This document shows, one piece after another, positions 7,929 through 17,095 of a DNA stretch of 64,000 nt (within the stretch, counting starts at the first letter, position 1; each line of letters starts with the position of its first letter). A program made the position numbers and the translations under genes. Source of the stretch: Bacillus sp. T33-2 (lineage in GTDB: Bacteria; Bacillota; Bacilli; Bacillales; Cytobacillaceae); the NCBI RefSeq assembly GCF_002860205.1, contig NZ_PGVB01000004.1:1-64000 (forward strand), in the 5' to 3' direction. The notes beneath the pieces were generated by a model. That model ran no database searches, was not told where the DNA came from, and was given only the letters and a program-made list of their open reading frames with translations.

Positions 7929-9287
7929 TTAATACTTAAAAGTTGGCAAAATTAATTCGTGAAAATGGGTAAAAAGAAATTGTTTTTCTAAGTGGCCATA
8001 ATATAGTGCTATTGCTTGCTTTGCACAACTTGGGGAATCCTGTATTTGACTGATTTCATAAAGGATATCTGCTTTTAACAACCCTGCATAGTCTATGTCT
8101 AGGACCTCAAGTGCCTTTTCAAAAAGTCTTAGTGAGGAAGAAGCATTTTGTGAGAATTGTTTGTGAAATCTACCCTCTAAATAATAATTTCTTGCTATTA
8201 ATAATTTGTCAGGGAAGTGCGACATCAGTGGTTTTGTTTTTTTGATTAACTCTTGGATAAATAATTGCTCTTCATTTTTTGATAAATAAACATAGATCGC
8301 TAATTGATAGCAAGCCAAACTTTTTTCTTTGAAACTGTCAATTTCAGAAATCAGCTTCATATCCAATAAAAACAGCTCTTTTAATCTGTCCACTGATATA
8401 GCATAGGAGTGTGAAAGAATAATTGTATATATTGTAAGAGCCCACCCGCGAAGTATACCTTCTTGGTCATTTGCTTCTTGAAGTCGTTGTCTTAATGATA
8501 ATAAGTCCTCTCTAATATCATGAATAAATTCATAATCTAAGAACCGGATAAGGAGCTTAATATAATCAGTTTCCAGAGTGTTAATAATATGGTGATTCAC
8601 TTTGTTAATAGAATTTAAAGACTGAAAAGTAGACCCTAAATACAGATGTAAAATGGATCGGTTAAAATTAATAATATCTATTTCTTCTTTTAAAATAGTT
8701 GGGCTTGTCTGAGAGATTTCTACTGCTTTATTCAACAGTTCCAAGCTTTTGGACACTTTTTTTTGAGTAAATAAGATACTAGAAAGAGCATTGTATGATT
8801 TAAGTTTTAGCTTCATGTTATAGTTACTATTTTCTTCAACCTGGATCACGTTTGTTAAGAATTGCTCTGCCATTCGGTTCTGATTCGTTTTTAAGTAAAA
8901 GATTCCCGATAGGAAATAATAATCGATCTTCCTACTTGGGATTTCATACTCTTCTATTTTTTTCATAAATGTATCTAATTCGCTTTTGATATATTTCCAT
9001 TGCTGTAATCCAATTAAATCGCTTATCTTTTGTTTATAATAATTAAGCTCCCTTATCTTTTCATCTATATGAGGATCAGCAAAATGACTAACCGGAAATT
9101 TTAACTTTTCACTTAACTTCAGTAACTCATCTTGAGTTACTGGTCTATGTCCATTTTCTATATTACTCATTTTTCCGAGTGAACATATTCCCCCAGCTAA
9201 TTCTCCTAAAGTTAAACCTCTTAACTTTCTCGCTTCTCTTATTTTTTGTCCTATTGCATTATGTCTAGGTATCTCTTTTCTTTTCAT
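7929..9287 (-). CDS. XRE-family regulator with TPR domain (RRNPP-like)
   Basis: A 452-residue cytoplasmic regulator. Residues about 11-68 are an XRE-type helix-turn-helix (IGQKIREARKLRGLTLGELA, then MSNIENGHRPVT). The remainder is a TPR-like helical solenoid (for example YYFLSGIFYLK and ARNYYLEGRFHKQF). This layout is that of RRNPP regulators such as PlcR, NprR and Rgg, which bind short secreted peptides. No signalling-peptide gene was found next to it. ATG follows AGGGGAAAG on the minus strand. It is divergent from the EAL-cheW-receptor operon across 323 bases and may control it; that is inference from position. Confidence 0.8.
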   Translation of the reverse strand: MKRKEIPRHNAIGQKIREARKLRGLTLGELAGGICSLGKMSNIENGHRPVTQDELLKLSEKLKFPVSHFADPHIDEKIRELNYYKQKISDLIGLQQWKYIKSELDTFMKKIEEYEIPSRKIDYYFLSGIFYLKTNQNRMAEQFLTNVIQVEENSNYNMKLKLKSYNALSSILFTQKKVSKSLELLNKAVEISQTSPTILKEEIDIINFNRSILHLYLGSTFQSLNSINKVNHHIINTLETDYIKLLIRFLDYEFIHDIREDLLSLRQRLQEANDQEGILRGWALTIYTIILSHSYAISVDRLKELFLLDMKLISEIDSFKEKSLACYQLAIYVYLSKNEEQLFIQELIKKTKPLMSHFPDKLLIARNYYLEGRFHKQFSQNASSSLRLFEKALEVLDIDYAGLLKADILYEISQIQDSPSCAKQAIALYYGHLEKQFLFTHFHELILPTFKY

Positions 9288-9411
9288 GCTTTCCCCTAAC
9301 CCAAAACTTTTTATAGGTATATCATACTATAAAATTTAATCTACTGACTATTTAAGTGTTGGTGAATAATAAGAAAAATGAAATTTTTTTGAATTATTGT
9401 GTCGAAATATG

Positions 9412-9439
9412 TTGAAAATTTCATTTTCATTGATATAAT
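9412..9439 (+). promoter_or_regulatory. Sigma-A type promoter for EAL-cheW-receptor operon
   Basis: TTGAAA and TATAAT are separated by 16 bases. The resulting leader would be about 165 bases long before the start at 9611. I see no recognisable riboswitch in that leader. Confidence 0.5.
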
Positions 9440-9610
9440 CAACATTATGTTCCAGTATATAGTTCAAAAGATATATTGAGCCTAGGTTTTTTTACTATAG
9501 TCAAGCAAGAATATTAGAGGAAAAATCAATTAGTGGCTAGTTTTCAATTACTTCGCACTTTTGTTTATCCTTATACGAAAAATTAAAATTTATAATAAGG
9601 AGAACTAGCA

Positions 9611-10330
9611 ATGGGTTTACCTACGTTAAACATATCCAATTTAATAAAAGATCGATCTTTTTATACTGAATTTCAACCTTTATGGAATACTTCAAATGAC
9701 TCAATTTTTGCGTATGAAGCTTTACTTAGAACTACACCAAGTATAAATCCTTTAACCATCTTTCATTCTGCTCGAAAACAGAGCCTTCTTTATGAAATAG
9801 ATACGGCTTCAATATCTAATGCGGTAAAAGAATATCCTTATACCTATCTGGATAAGCATCTTCTATTTGTCAATGTTTTCCCTTCCACGATTGTTCATCC
9901 TGATTTCCCTAATTTCATGGAACTATTATTAACCAATTACAAAAAAATAAAAACCAGGCTTGTTTTTGAAATTCATGAGGATCCTTTTGAAGAAAGTTAT
10001 TGGGGAAAACATGAATTTTTAGAAAGGTTATCCTTCCTCAAATCAAAGGGGTTTCTTATTGCTTATGATGATTTAACTCATTCGTTATTTTCAATAAGTA
10101 AAATGATCAAATTTCAACCTGATTTTGCTAAACTAGATCGATCCTGTTCAGAAAATCTTTCGAATTCACCTAAGAAAAAGCAAAGCCTGGAATTTTTCCT
10201 GGCGTATTCACAGCAAAAACTTTTATCTATTCTGGAGGGAATTGAAACGAATGAGGACTTTGTAACTTCTAAGAAAATGGGTGTTCCTTTGCTTCAAGGG
10301 TACTATATGGCAAAACCACATCGGCTATAA
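9611..10330 (+). CDS. EAL-domain protein, putative c-di-GMP phosphodiesterase
   Basis: A stand-alone EAL domain of 239 residues without sensor or membrane segments. Catalytic landmarks are present: E in YEALLRT (EAL motif), N in FVNVFPS, E in FEIHED, the Asp pair in AYDDLTHS, K in FAKLDRS, E in LEGIET and Q in LLQGYYMAKP. It may therefore hydrolyse c-di-GMP, although loop 6 (DDLTHS in place of DDFGTG) is altered, and in some EAL proteins such changes leave only binding. AAGGAG precedes ATG at 9611. It is the first gene of an operon with cheW and a chemoreceptor, which suggests coupling of c-di-GMP to motility signalling. Confidence 0.8.
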   Translation: MGLPTLNISNLIKDRSFYTEFQPLWNTSNDSIFAYEALLRTTPSINPLTIFHSARKQSLLYEIDTASISNAVKEYPYTYLDKHLLFVNVFPSTIVHPDFPNFMELLLTNYKKIKTRLVFEIHEDPFEESYWGKHEFLERLSFLKSKGFLIAYDDLTHSLFSISKMIKFQPDFAKLDRSCSENLSNSPKKKQSLEFFLAYSQQKLLSILEGIETNEDFVTSKKMGVPLLQGYYMAKPHRL

Positions 10331-10362
10331 CTGTATTTTGCAGCCAAGAAAGGAGTAAAAAA

Positions 10363-10833
10363 ATGAGAACAGCTTTTGTGATATTTAATGTAGGAGATAG
10401 TTTGTTTGGGATAGATATACAAAAGATTGTATCTATTGAGAAGGTTTCAGAAATTACGAATCTTCCTCAAATTCCTGAATATATACAGGGAATCATAAAT
10501 ATAAGGGGTAGTATTGTACCTGTTATAGACTCACCAAAACTTCTTTTTAATCAAAATATCCAAATAAATGAAAACACCAGATTCATTCTTACTGACGTAA
10601 ACCAATTAACCTTTGCATTGATGGTACCAAGAGCAAATGAAATTTTAGATATTGATACAGAGTTAATTAAACCAGTGAATTTAATGGCGTCATCCGTTGA
10701 CCTGTTAGAAGGTACCGTATTGCAGGGGGGGCGTATCATTTCGATCATTAATCTAGAAAGTTTATTCTCGTCTATTCTTCATTTGGACACTGTTCGCAGC
10801 GAAATTGCTAAAATTACTGTGCCAAACAGTTAA
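10363..10833 (+). CDS. cheW: CheW-like chemotaxis coupling protein
   Basis: This 156-residue protein is a single CheW domain. It opens with strands (FVIFNVGDSLFGIDIQKIVSIE) and shows the family pattern LPQIPEYIQGIINIRGSIVPVID. CheW links chemoreceptors to the kinase CheA on the inner face of the membrane. AAAGGAG lies nine bases before ATG. No CheA or CheY is encoded here, so it would work with chromosomal partners and with the receptor encoded next in the operon. The sequence is diverged from a typical housekeeping CheW, consistent with a receptor-dedicated copy. Confidence 0.85.
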   Translation: MRTAFVIFNVGDSLFGIDIQKIVSIEKVSEITNLPQIPEYIQGIINIRGSIVPVIDSPKLLFNQNIQINENTRFILTDVNQLTFALMVPRANEILDIDTELIKPVNLMASSVDLLEGTVLQGGRIISIINLESLFSSILHLDTVRSEIAKITVPNS

Positions 10834-10883
10834 TCATATAAAAGATATAAAAATACACGTTACAACAATCGAGGAGAATTCAC

Positions 10884-12629
10884 ATGAAGATTAAATTTCA
10901 ATCGTTAAAAACTAAGTTAATCATTCTCTGTCTTTCCATATTGATCGTTCCTAGTGTAATCATTGGTTTTAGTGCCTATCAGATTTCAAAAAGCAATTTA
11001 GATACAGCAGGAGAAGCTCAACTAAAAAATAATGTAAAAATGGTGATTGGACAAATCAATATTTTAAATAAGCAGGTAGAGGCAGGCAATCTAACTGAAA
11101 AGCAGGCCCAGGAAATGCTTCGGCAGGAATTATTAGGGAAAAAGGATGCTAAAAATCAACGCTCGATTAAGAAAGAGTATACGGTAGGAGACACAGGATA
11201 TGCTTTTGCCGTAAATAAAAAGGCAGTTTCTGTGATGAATCCATTAACTGAAGGACAAGATATATCAAACTTAAAGACAGAAGACGGTGTCATGTTAGGA
11301 AAAGAAATCGTTAAACTAGGGGAAAATGGTGGAGGATTTCTTAAATATAAATGGGAGACGCCTGCAAAAACAATAGAATCGAAAGTTTCTTATTTCGAGA
11401 TGGATCCTCATTGGGGATGGATTGTGGGGTGTGGGGCTTACGAATCAGAGTTTAATACTGGTGCAACGGAAGTTTTAAATATTGTACTGATTGTATCGGT
11501 AATTTCTATCATTATAGGACTGATTGTAATTTTGTTTTTCTCAACGCGCCTTGTTAATCCTATAATAGTCATTGGAAAAGGGCTAAATAAAGTAGCTCAA
11601 GGAGATTTAACGATCGAGCATATTAACATTAAAACTAAGGATGAAGTGGGGCAATTAGCGAAGGACTTTGTAAATATGAAGGAGCAAATGACACAATTAA
11701 TCCTTCAGGTCAAAACTTCAGCTGAACAAGTCGCTGCTTCATCAGAGGAACTAACCGCAAGCTCACAGGAAACAAGTAGGGCGACGGAAGAAATTACGCA
11801 GTCGATCCAGAAAGTAGCTGCAGGTTCTGAACAATCCACAGAAAACCTAGAGGATAGTTCAAAATCATTGGAAGAGGTTTCGGCCGGTATCCAAATGATT
11901 GCCGAAAATTCTTCTTCCATTGCCGAATCAGGACTGCATACCACTGAACTCGCTAAACAAGGTGGACATTTTGTAGAAGAGACCGTTAACCAAATTAACC
12001 TAATTAATAAATCTGTCAACGAAACCGGAGAAGTCATAAGATTATTAGACCGACGATCACAGGAAATTGGAGATATTACAAACGTAATATCAGATATTGC
12101 CAACCAAACCAATTTGTTAGCCTTAAACGCAGCGATTGAGGCTGCGCGAGCCGGCGAACATGGAAAAGGATTTGCGGTAGTTGCAGATGAAGTACGTAAA
12201 TTAGCTGAACAATCCCAATTATCTTCTACTCAGATCTCTAATCTGATTAAAGAAATACAAAAAGACATGAATCTTTCGAATGATTCTATGGAACAAGTGA
12301 AAAAGGATGTGCAGGGTGGTTTAGGAATCATCGGAAAGACCCAGCATAATTTTGAGGAAATTCTAAGTTCCATGGAAAACATGTCTGGAAAAATCGACGA
12401 AATGGCTGCGACAGCCCAACAAATGTCGGCTGGTGCCCAGGAGGTTTCGGCAACGGTAACTGGCATTACAGCTATATCGAAACAGTCCTCAATGGCATCT
12501 CAAGGAGTGGCAGCTGCAACAGAAGAACAATTAGCTTCAATGGAGGAAATTTCAGCTTCAGCAAACCATTTATCAGAAATGGCTTCTCATTTACAGGAAA
12601 TAGTAGGAGAGTTCAAAATCTCTCAATAA
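10884..12629 (+). CDS. Methyl-accepting chemotaxis protein with single Cache domain
   Basis: A 581-residue transmembrane chemoreceptor. It has a first membrane helix at about 11-32, an extracellular single Cache domain at about 35-190 (note [10 protein letters not shown] and [15 protein letters not shown]), a second membrane helix at about 198-219 and a HAMP domain to about 272. The cytoplasmic signalling hairpin carries the conserved tip [20 protein letters not shown] and EVRKLAEQS. Single Cache domains usually bind small organic acids or similar ligands. GAGGAG precedes ATG. It is the last gene of the EAL-cheW operon and is followed by a strong hairpin. Confidence 0.93.
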   Translation: MKIKFQSLKTKLIILCLSILIVPSVIIGFSAYQISKSNLDTAGEAQLKNNVKMVIGQINILNKQVEAGNLTEKQAQEMLRQELLGKKDAKNQRSIKKEYTVGDTGYAFAVNKKAVSVMNPLTEGQDISNLKTEDGVMLGKEIVKLGENGGGFLKYKWETPAKTIESKVSYFEMDPHWGWIVGCGAYESEFNTGATEVLNIVLIVSVISIIIGLIVILFFSTRLVNPIIVIGKGLNKVAQGDLTIEHINIKTKDEVGQLAKDFVNMKEQMTQLILQVKTSAEQVAASSEELTASSQETSRATEEITQSIQKVAAGSEQSTENLEDSSKSLEEVSAGIQMIAENSSSIAESGLHTTELAKQGGHFVEETVNQINLINKSVNETGEVIRLLDRRSQEIGDITNVISDIANQTNLLALNAAIEAARAGEHGKGFAVVADEVRKLAEQSQLSSTQISNLIKEIQKDMNLSNDSMEQVKKDVQGGLGIIGKTQHNFEEILSSMENMSGKIDEMAATAQQMSAGAQEVSATVTGITAISKQSSMASQGVAAATEEQLASMEEISASANHLSEMASHLQEIVGEFKISQ

Positions 12630-12634
12630 TATTC

Positions 12635-12666
12635 AATCCGAGGAGGGCGAAGTTCCTCCTCGGATT
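12635..12666 (+). terminator. Strong hairpin ending the chemoreceptor operon
   Basis: AATCCGAGGAGG (12635-12646) and CCTCCTCGGATT (12655-12666) pair perfectly over 12 bases. The T-tract is poor, but nothing downstream on this strand belongs to the operon. Confidence 0.7.
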
Positions 12667-12849
12667 AACGTATACACCCTCGGTTGGAATTAAAATTGAT
12701 CCATCTTACGTCCCCAATCGTAACCCTAGGTATTTATACGTATATAGATTCAAAAATTTACAATTTACATGTAGACTTACCGTTAAATGTTCTATTATAG
12801 AATCTTGCTTACAAAAATTGGTCACGTAAATAGAAATTGATAAATTTTA

Positions 12850-13790
12850 CGATGAAGAAATATTTTGAACCGCTGCTTCTTTCTTTAATATTGCATGAAA
12901 AGACTCCATACAGGCATTATCATACGGACACCCTTTTGACTAAAAGAATGGATCATTTTATACGAATTAATGGACTTTGAGAAATCACCGCTTGTATATT
13001 GAGACCCTAGATCAGTGTGAAGAATTAACCCTTTTGGCGGCCTTTGGGTATAGTGAGCGTTTTCTAAGGCTTTATTTACAAGTTCATTTCATAGAAGGGG
13101 AAAATGAGTAACCAACAATTTTTCTGGAATGTAAATCTAACACGGAAGCCAGGTAGCACCAGCCGTCTCTCAGCGTGTGGACGTAGGTGATATCGCGCCC
13201 CATTTTTCGTTAATGGTTGTAGTAGAGAAATCTTGCTTCAATATATTATCCCGCTCTAAAATCTTTTCTTTTGACGGATAAGGCTTAAACTTCTTCTTTG
13301 TGATCGAACGGATATTTGCCTCACTCATCAATCGCTGCACACGTTTTAAACTGATTTCGATGCCCTTTTTCTTGAGGGTCTCGTGGATTTTAATGGCTCC
13401 GTATCGTTCTTTGCTGTCCCGATGGATTTCTACAATCTTAATTGTTAACTCCTTATTTTCACGTTCCCTGTTTGATTCAGATTTGTTCAATGAATGGCAG
13501 TAGGTACTCCTTGGTAGAGACAGAACATCACACATGATCTGCACTGGAAAGTGGTCTTTGTATTGATCGATAAACTCAGTTAGCTCAGAATCTTTTACTT
13601 TCTCGCGAATATGGCCATAGCCTTTTTAAGTATTTCTAGCTCCTGTTTTAACCGTAGGTTTTCCTTTTGAATCGCTGCCATCTCTTTTGGTATCATGGAC
13701 TCTCCAGACGTTCTAACAGGTGTAAAATCTTTGATCCATATATAAATGGTTACATCTGACACGTGATATTCGCTGCTTCATTCTTTAAAT
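12850..13790 (-). mobile_element. Degenerate IS3-family (IS150-like) insertion sequence
   Basis: On the minus strand the remnant of orfA (leucine-zipper part QKENLRLKQELEILKKAMAI, near 13620-13690) overlaps orfB, as in IS3 elements that make transposase by frameshifting. The whole DDE domain can be traced in pieces down to about 12860. I could not find convincing terminal inverted repeats, so the ends are approximate. It lies immediately upstream of the beta-lactamase promoter. Confidence 0.75.
12857..13616 (-). pseudogene. Broken IS3-family transposase OrfB
   Basis: The HTH_21-like part is intact (13170-13544: RYGAIKIHETLKKKGIEI, SLKRVQRLMSEANIRS). A frameshift just after NEKWG moves the first catalytic Asp (DITYVHT) into another frame. 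A stop follows near 13080. The second Asp (HTDLGSQYTS) and the catalytic Glu (ACMESFHAILKKE) lie in further frames. At least three lesions exist, so it cannot make transposase. Confidence 0.75.
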
Positions 13791-13833
13791 TGACATCTTT
13801 TAATTACGACTGTAATATTACATATGTAATATT
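13790..13833 (+). promoter_or_regulatory. bla promoter with overlapping BlaI operator
   Basis: TTGACA (13790-13795), 17 bases, then TAATAT (13813-13818) form a good promoter. The -10 is overlapped by a perfect 20-bp palindrome at 13814-13833 whose centre is TACATATGTA. That matches the TACA-N2-TGTA core of BlaI/MecI operators known from Bacillus and Staphylococcus. Repression by BlaI, relieved through BlaR1, is the obvious reading. Confidence 0.8.
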
Positions 13834-13882
13834 TAATACACATGAATCACTATTGTAGAAAATAATAGAAAGGGTGACGACT

Positions 13883-14812
13883 TTGAGGAAAACACGTTAT
13901 AGCTTCAGTATGAACAATAAATTTATATTTGCCATGGTGGTGCTATTCCTAGTAATTGTACCCCTCTCAGGCTGGTCCATGACTAGCCATTCTGACAAGT
14001 CTGTAAAGGCAGCCAAAAAAACACCAGCAACCCAAATAGTCCGTGAGTTTGCAAAACTCGAACGCAAATTTGACGCCCGGCTCGGAGTCTATGCGATCGA
14101 TACCGGCACACATCGGACCGTCGCTTATCGTCCTGATGAGCGGTTCGCTTACGCATCCACCTACAAAGCTCTAGCCGCAGGTGCATTGCTGAAGCATTAC
14201 TCAATTGATCAACTCGATGAGTTAGTTACATACAAAAGGGAGGACATCGTTTCGTATTCCCCCGTCACAGAGCTTCACGTAGATACGGGGATGACTCTTC
14301 GGGAAGTTAGCGAGGCTGCAGTCCGATATAGCGACAACACCGCAGGAAACCTATTATTAAAGAAACTTGGAGGCCCTGAGGGATTTGAAACAATGCTGAG
14401 GCAGATTGGCGATAACGTTACCCAGGTTGATCGCTACGAGACGGATTTGAACGAAGCTGTTCCGGGAGATACCCGTGATACAAGCACGCCAAGAGCAATT
14501 GCTAACAGCCTCCGGGCTTTCGCAATCACCGACTTGCTTCCTGCTGAGAAGCGTACAATTCTGACAGCGTGGATGCGGGGAAATGCTACCGGAGATGCAT
14601 TGATCCGTGCAGGCGCACCCAAAGGCTGGGTGGTCGATGATAAGAGCGGGGCAGGAAGCTATGGAACACGGAATGACATTGCTATTGTTTGGCCTCCGAA
14701 TAGATCTCCGATTGTTATCGCAGTTCTAAGCAGCCGAGATACACAGAATGCTACCTATGACAATGCGCTTATCGCAGAAGCTGCCAAAGCTGCACTTAGC
14801 GCTCTAAAGTGA
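13883..14812 (+). CDS. bla: Class A beta-lactamase
   Basis: The serine beta-lactamase has all class A landmarks: STYK (in [11 protein letters not shown]), SDN (RYSDNTAG), the omega-loop Glu (YETDLNEAV) and KSG (VDDKSGAGS). It hydrolyses penicillins and perhaps cephalosporins outside the membrane. The N-terminus has a membrane segment ([18 protein letters not shown]) that acts as signal peptide or anchor. Start choice is uncertain: TTG 13883 follows AAAGGGTG at good distance, but GTG 13874 and ATG 13910 are in frame. The mature part is clearly richer in GC than its surroundings and its motifs resemble Bacillus clausii and actinobacterial enzymes, which suggests transfer. Expression is probably BlaI-controlled through the overlapping operator. 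Confidence 0.95.
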   Translation: MRKTRYSFSMNNKFIFAMVVLFLVIVPLSGWSMTSHSDKSVKAAKKTPATQIVREFAKLERKFDARLGVYAIDTGTHRTVAYRPDERFAYASTYKALAAGALLKHYSIDQLDELVTYKREDIVSYSPVTELHVDTGMTLREVSEAAVRYSDNTAGNLLLKKLGGPEGFETMLRQIGDNVTQVDRYETDLNEAVPGDTRDTSTPRAIANSLRAFAITDLLPAEKRTILTAWMRGNATGDALIRAGAPKGWVVDDKSGAGSYGTRNDIAIVWPPNRSPIVIAVLSSRDTQNATYDNALIAEAAKAALSALK

Positions 14813-14878
14813 ACAATGAAATAATGCTTATTTAAATAACTGGGCAGGTTTGTTTAACAACATTCTAAATTAAAATAA

Positions 14879-14921
14879 GAGATAAAGGGCATATTTTATT
14901 TTGAGCCTTTTATCTCATCTT
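14879..14921. terminator. Bidirectional terminator between bla and DUF2306 gene
   Basis: GAGATAAAGGGC (14879-14890) and GCCTTTTATCTC (14905-14916) pair with one mismatch. T-rich DNA follows the stem on both strands, serving the convergent genes on either side. Confidence 0.65.
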
Positions 14922-14924
14922 TAT

Positions 14925-15539
14925 TTAAACAAATGTTCTTGTTCTTATTATTAATTCAGCAAATAGTAGGTTGATAATCCAACATAACCAGACCGCAACC
15001 ATGTAGGAATTTCCATAGGGGAAATTCATTAAGTTATGTGCAATGGTAACGATAATATATATCATCATATTTGAAAATGAAAGAAAGAAACTTCTAATAA
15101 TCCATTGGCTATGTAAAATCATTTTCCGTTTCTTGATGTAAAGATAACCGAGGATGGTTGTTCCAAGCCATAATGTATTTAAAATAAGAAAACCTATTGT
15201 ACTTAACCATCCCCCTGTTGCAAAGAAAGCGACATAAATGCCAGGAATGAAATTTAAAAGTATCGACAGTACATATATGCGGCCATTCCAACGGTGAAAG
15301 TTAACTGATTTTACCCGAATTGCTGTAATAACTCCTAGTGGACCAGTTATAAGAGAAACAATGGCAAGTGTAATATGAGTACGGATCATAAGCACCCACA
15401 GGGATTCATTCGTTAGAATTTGATCCTTTCTAGAAATAAACTTTTCAAAAGAAGGGTCTATCATAAAATTTTTGGAAAATGTATGAAATACCCACATGAT
15501 AGAGATGATCACTAGGGTTACTTTGATAACCTTTTTCAT
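14925..15539 (-). CDS. DUF2306-type multi-pass membrane protein
   Basis: A 204-residue integral membrane protein with about six hydrophobic helices. The spacing and the motif HRWNGRIYV after the second helix, plus HSQWIIRSFFLSFSN near helix five, fit the DUF2306 family, which resembles cytochrome b561-like and heme-binding membrane proteins; no biochemical role is established to my knowledge. It is the last gene of a minus-strand operon after the SHOCT and PfpI genes. GGAGG of its ribosome site overlaps the end of the PfpI gene, so translation may be coupled. Confidence 0.65.
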   Translation of the reverse strand: MKKVIKVTLVIISIMWVFHTFSKNFMIDPSFEKFISRKDQILTNESLWVLMIRTHITLAIVSLITGPLGVITAIRVKSVNFHRWNGRIYVLSILLNFIPGIYVAFFATGGWLSTIGFLILNTLWLGTTILGYLYIKKRKMILHSQWIIRSFFLSFSNMMIYIIVTIAHNLMNFPYGNSYMVAVWLCWIINLLFAELIIRTRTFV

Positions 15540-15554
15540 AGTACTTTTCCTCCG

Positions 15555-16565
15555 TCACTCGATTTGGGAAATTCGTGTTCCTGTTAATTTACATGCAGGC
15601 AGCTTCCCAGCTTTTGCTTCCCCATACATATTATTTTTTTCTATAAAAACGGAGAATTTTAAAGAAAGTCTCATGGGTTTCGTTATTGTCATACACCACT
15701 TTAATTGGTTTCCATCTAATACAAGGTTCTCTAATGTTACTATGTCTTCTCCTTGCTTGGCAGTTCCAATTATTTGTCCATCTTTAGCAGTCAAGTCAAA
15801 TAAAACGGATAGTTTACCTATAGGAGTAGAAACGATGGTATCCCATTTCCCTTGAATATTAACTTTCTTATTATTTTGAATAGATGAATGGTCACGTGTC
15901 GCTTCATTTGGGTTTTCTTGATTTTTCTTTGGTGCATTTCCTTCAGCTTTCCAAACCGTACCCCTACGTTCATACTCAAACAACTGTTCAACCACGTGTG
16001 CTATACGTGGGCCTAACTCTCGTTCGACTATGTAAAGGGCAACATCAAGCCCCGAGGTAACACCTCCACCAGTGATGAGATCACCATCATCTACGATTCG
16101 TGCATTCACTGGGATAGCATTTGTGGCATTCAAAAGATCCATTCCCATATGATGTGTCACGGCATGGCGGCCTTCTAATAATCCATCCATTGCTAAAATG
16201 AGGGAACCACCACAAACTGTGGCCAGCAAGATCTCAGTTTTATGGATAGCTTCTTTAAGTAGATTGCTTAATGCTGTTTCTTTTGCCTGTTTTAATTTAA
16301 CTGGTATGGAATCTAAACCATCACTAACAACTGAACCAGATGCTCCCGGAACTAGAATGATTCCTTTATAGTTTAGATCAAGTCTTTCACTTGCATGAAG
16401 CTTTAGCTGATTTACTCCACTTGTCACCATTCGTTCACCTTCGGCAGAAACAAGCTTAACGGATACCTCCTCGTGTGAGTACATTGCAGCAGCAACAAAC
16501 ACTTCATATGGTGCAATTACGTCTAATAAATCAAATCCATCATATAATACAATTTGAACATTCAT
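15555..16565 (-). CDS. DJ-1/PfpI-family protein with extra C-terminal beta domain
   Basis: Residues 1-205 form a DJ-1/PfpI (class I glutamine amidotransferase-like) domain. The nucleophile elbow is TVCGGSLILA, followed by GRHAVTHH and the GGGVTSGLD loop; members include isonitrile hydratases and regulator domains. After a charged linker, residues about 238-336 form an all-beta domain (GKWDTIVSTPIGKLSVLFDL, then VTLENLVLDGNQLKW). Such beta domains occur in some hydrolases, and their fusion to DJ-1 is unusual. There is no helix-turn-helix, so it is not an AraC-type regulator. GGAGG precedes ATG. The substrate is unknown. Confidence 0.75.
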   Translation of the reverse strand: MNVQIVLYDGFDLLDVIAPYEVFVAAAMYSHEEVSVKLVSAEGERMVTSGVNQLKLHASERLDLNYKGIILVPGASGSVVSDGLDSIPVKLKQAKETALSNLLKEAIHKTEILLATVCGGSLILAMDGLLEGRHAVTHHMGMDLLNATNAIPVNARIVDDGDLITGGGVTSGLDVALYIVERELGPRIAHVVEQLFEYERRGTVWKAEGNAPKKNQENPNEATRDHSSIQNNKKVNIQGKWDTIVSTPIGKLSVLFDLTAKDGQIIGTAKQGEDIVTLENLVLDGNQLKWCMTITKPMRLSLKFSVFIEKNNMYGEAKAGKLPACKLTGTRISQIE

Positions 16566-16638
16566 ACATTACCTCCGCTCTAAAATTCAATACATACTGG
16601 TCTGATTCATTTAAAGTTATTTCTTGGTGAAACGCTCT

Positions 16639-16857
16639 TTATTTTGCGAGAAATTCTTTTAACCTTTCATATTCCGCCTCGTCAATTTCTCCTTTAATTA
16701 ACCGGCTTTTAAGAATTGAGGTAATGTTTCTGTCTTGTTGGTTGTCAGACTTATAACGATGTCGACTTCTTAATGTTGCAACTGCTACGAAACAGATAAG
16801 TGTAAGACAATACAAAGCACCGAACGGAAAGAATGAGAAACTATCTTCAAAACCCAT
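16639..16857 (-). CDS. Small membrane protein with SHOCT domain
   Basis: A 72-residue protein: one membrane helix (about residues 8-28), a basic linker, and a C-terminal SHOCT motif (SRLIKGEIDEAEYERLKEFL). SHOCT segments are short oligomerisation helices found at the ends of many bacterial membrane proteins. GAGGGAGG precedes ATG by eight bases. It is the first gene of the minus-strand operon with the PfpI and DUF2306 genes, 73 bases upstream of the former. No function is assigned. Confidence 0.75.
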   Translation of the reverse strand: MGFEDSFSFFPFGALYCLTLICFVAVATLRSRHRYKSDNQQDRNITSILKSRLIKGEIDEAEYERLKEFLAK

Positions 16858-16961
16858 TTAAAAATACCTCCCTCAAATTGTTAAAACGTGTGACGAATTA
16901 TTACCCCTGTTCCACAATTAAAGAATAAACCTTGAGTATCTCAGATAAAGGTGCAAAAAAA

Positions 16962-16998
16962 TCACAAAACAATAACAAACCATCACAAAACGTATAAT
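16962..16998 (+). promoter_or_regulatory. Response-regulator box and promoter of the two-component operon
   Basis: TCACAAAAC occurs at 16962-16970 and again at 16983-16991, with a weaker copy (TAACAAAC) between them at 16973. Head-to-tail half-sites every 10-11 bases are typical for OmpR/PhoB regulators. TATAAT follows directly at 16993-16998, with no good -35, as in activated promoters. Autoregulation of the downstream regulator gene at 17096 is likely. Confidence 0.5.
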
Positions 16999-17095
16999 TA
17001 AGCTTGCTCTTGTTTGTGAGATGATAAAATAAAAATGAGTTTCGAATGAAAGATTAGTTACTAGGTAGAGGGATAGGGGATAAGGTGGGATACTC

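Noticed and set aside
9440-9610. c-di-GMP riboswitch in the leader of the EAL operon
   Set aside because: The leader is long enough, but I could not find the conserved GEMM-type core or a terminator switch.
15496-15855. Plus-strand ORF of 119 codons
   Set aside because: It is antisense to the DUF2306 and PfpI genes, which have ribosome sites and family motifs.
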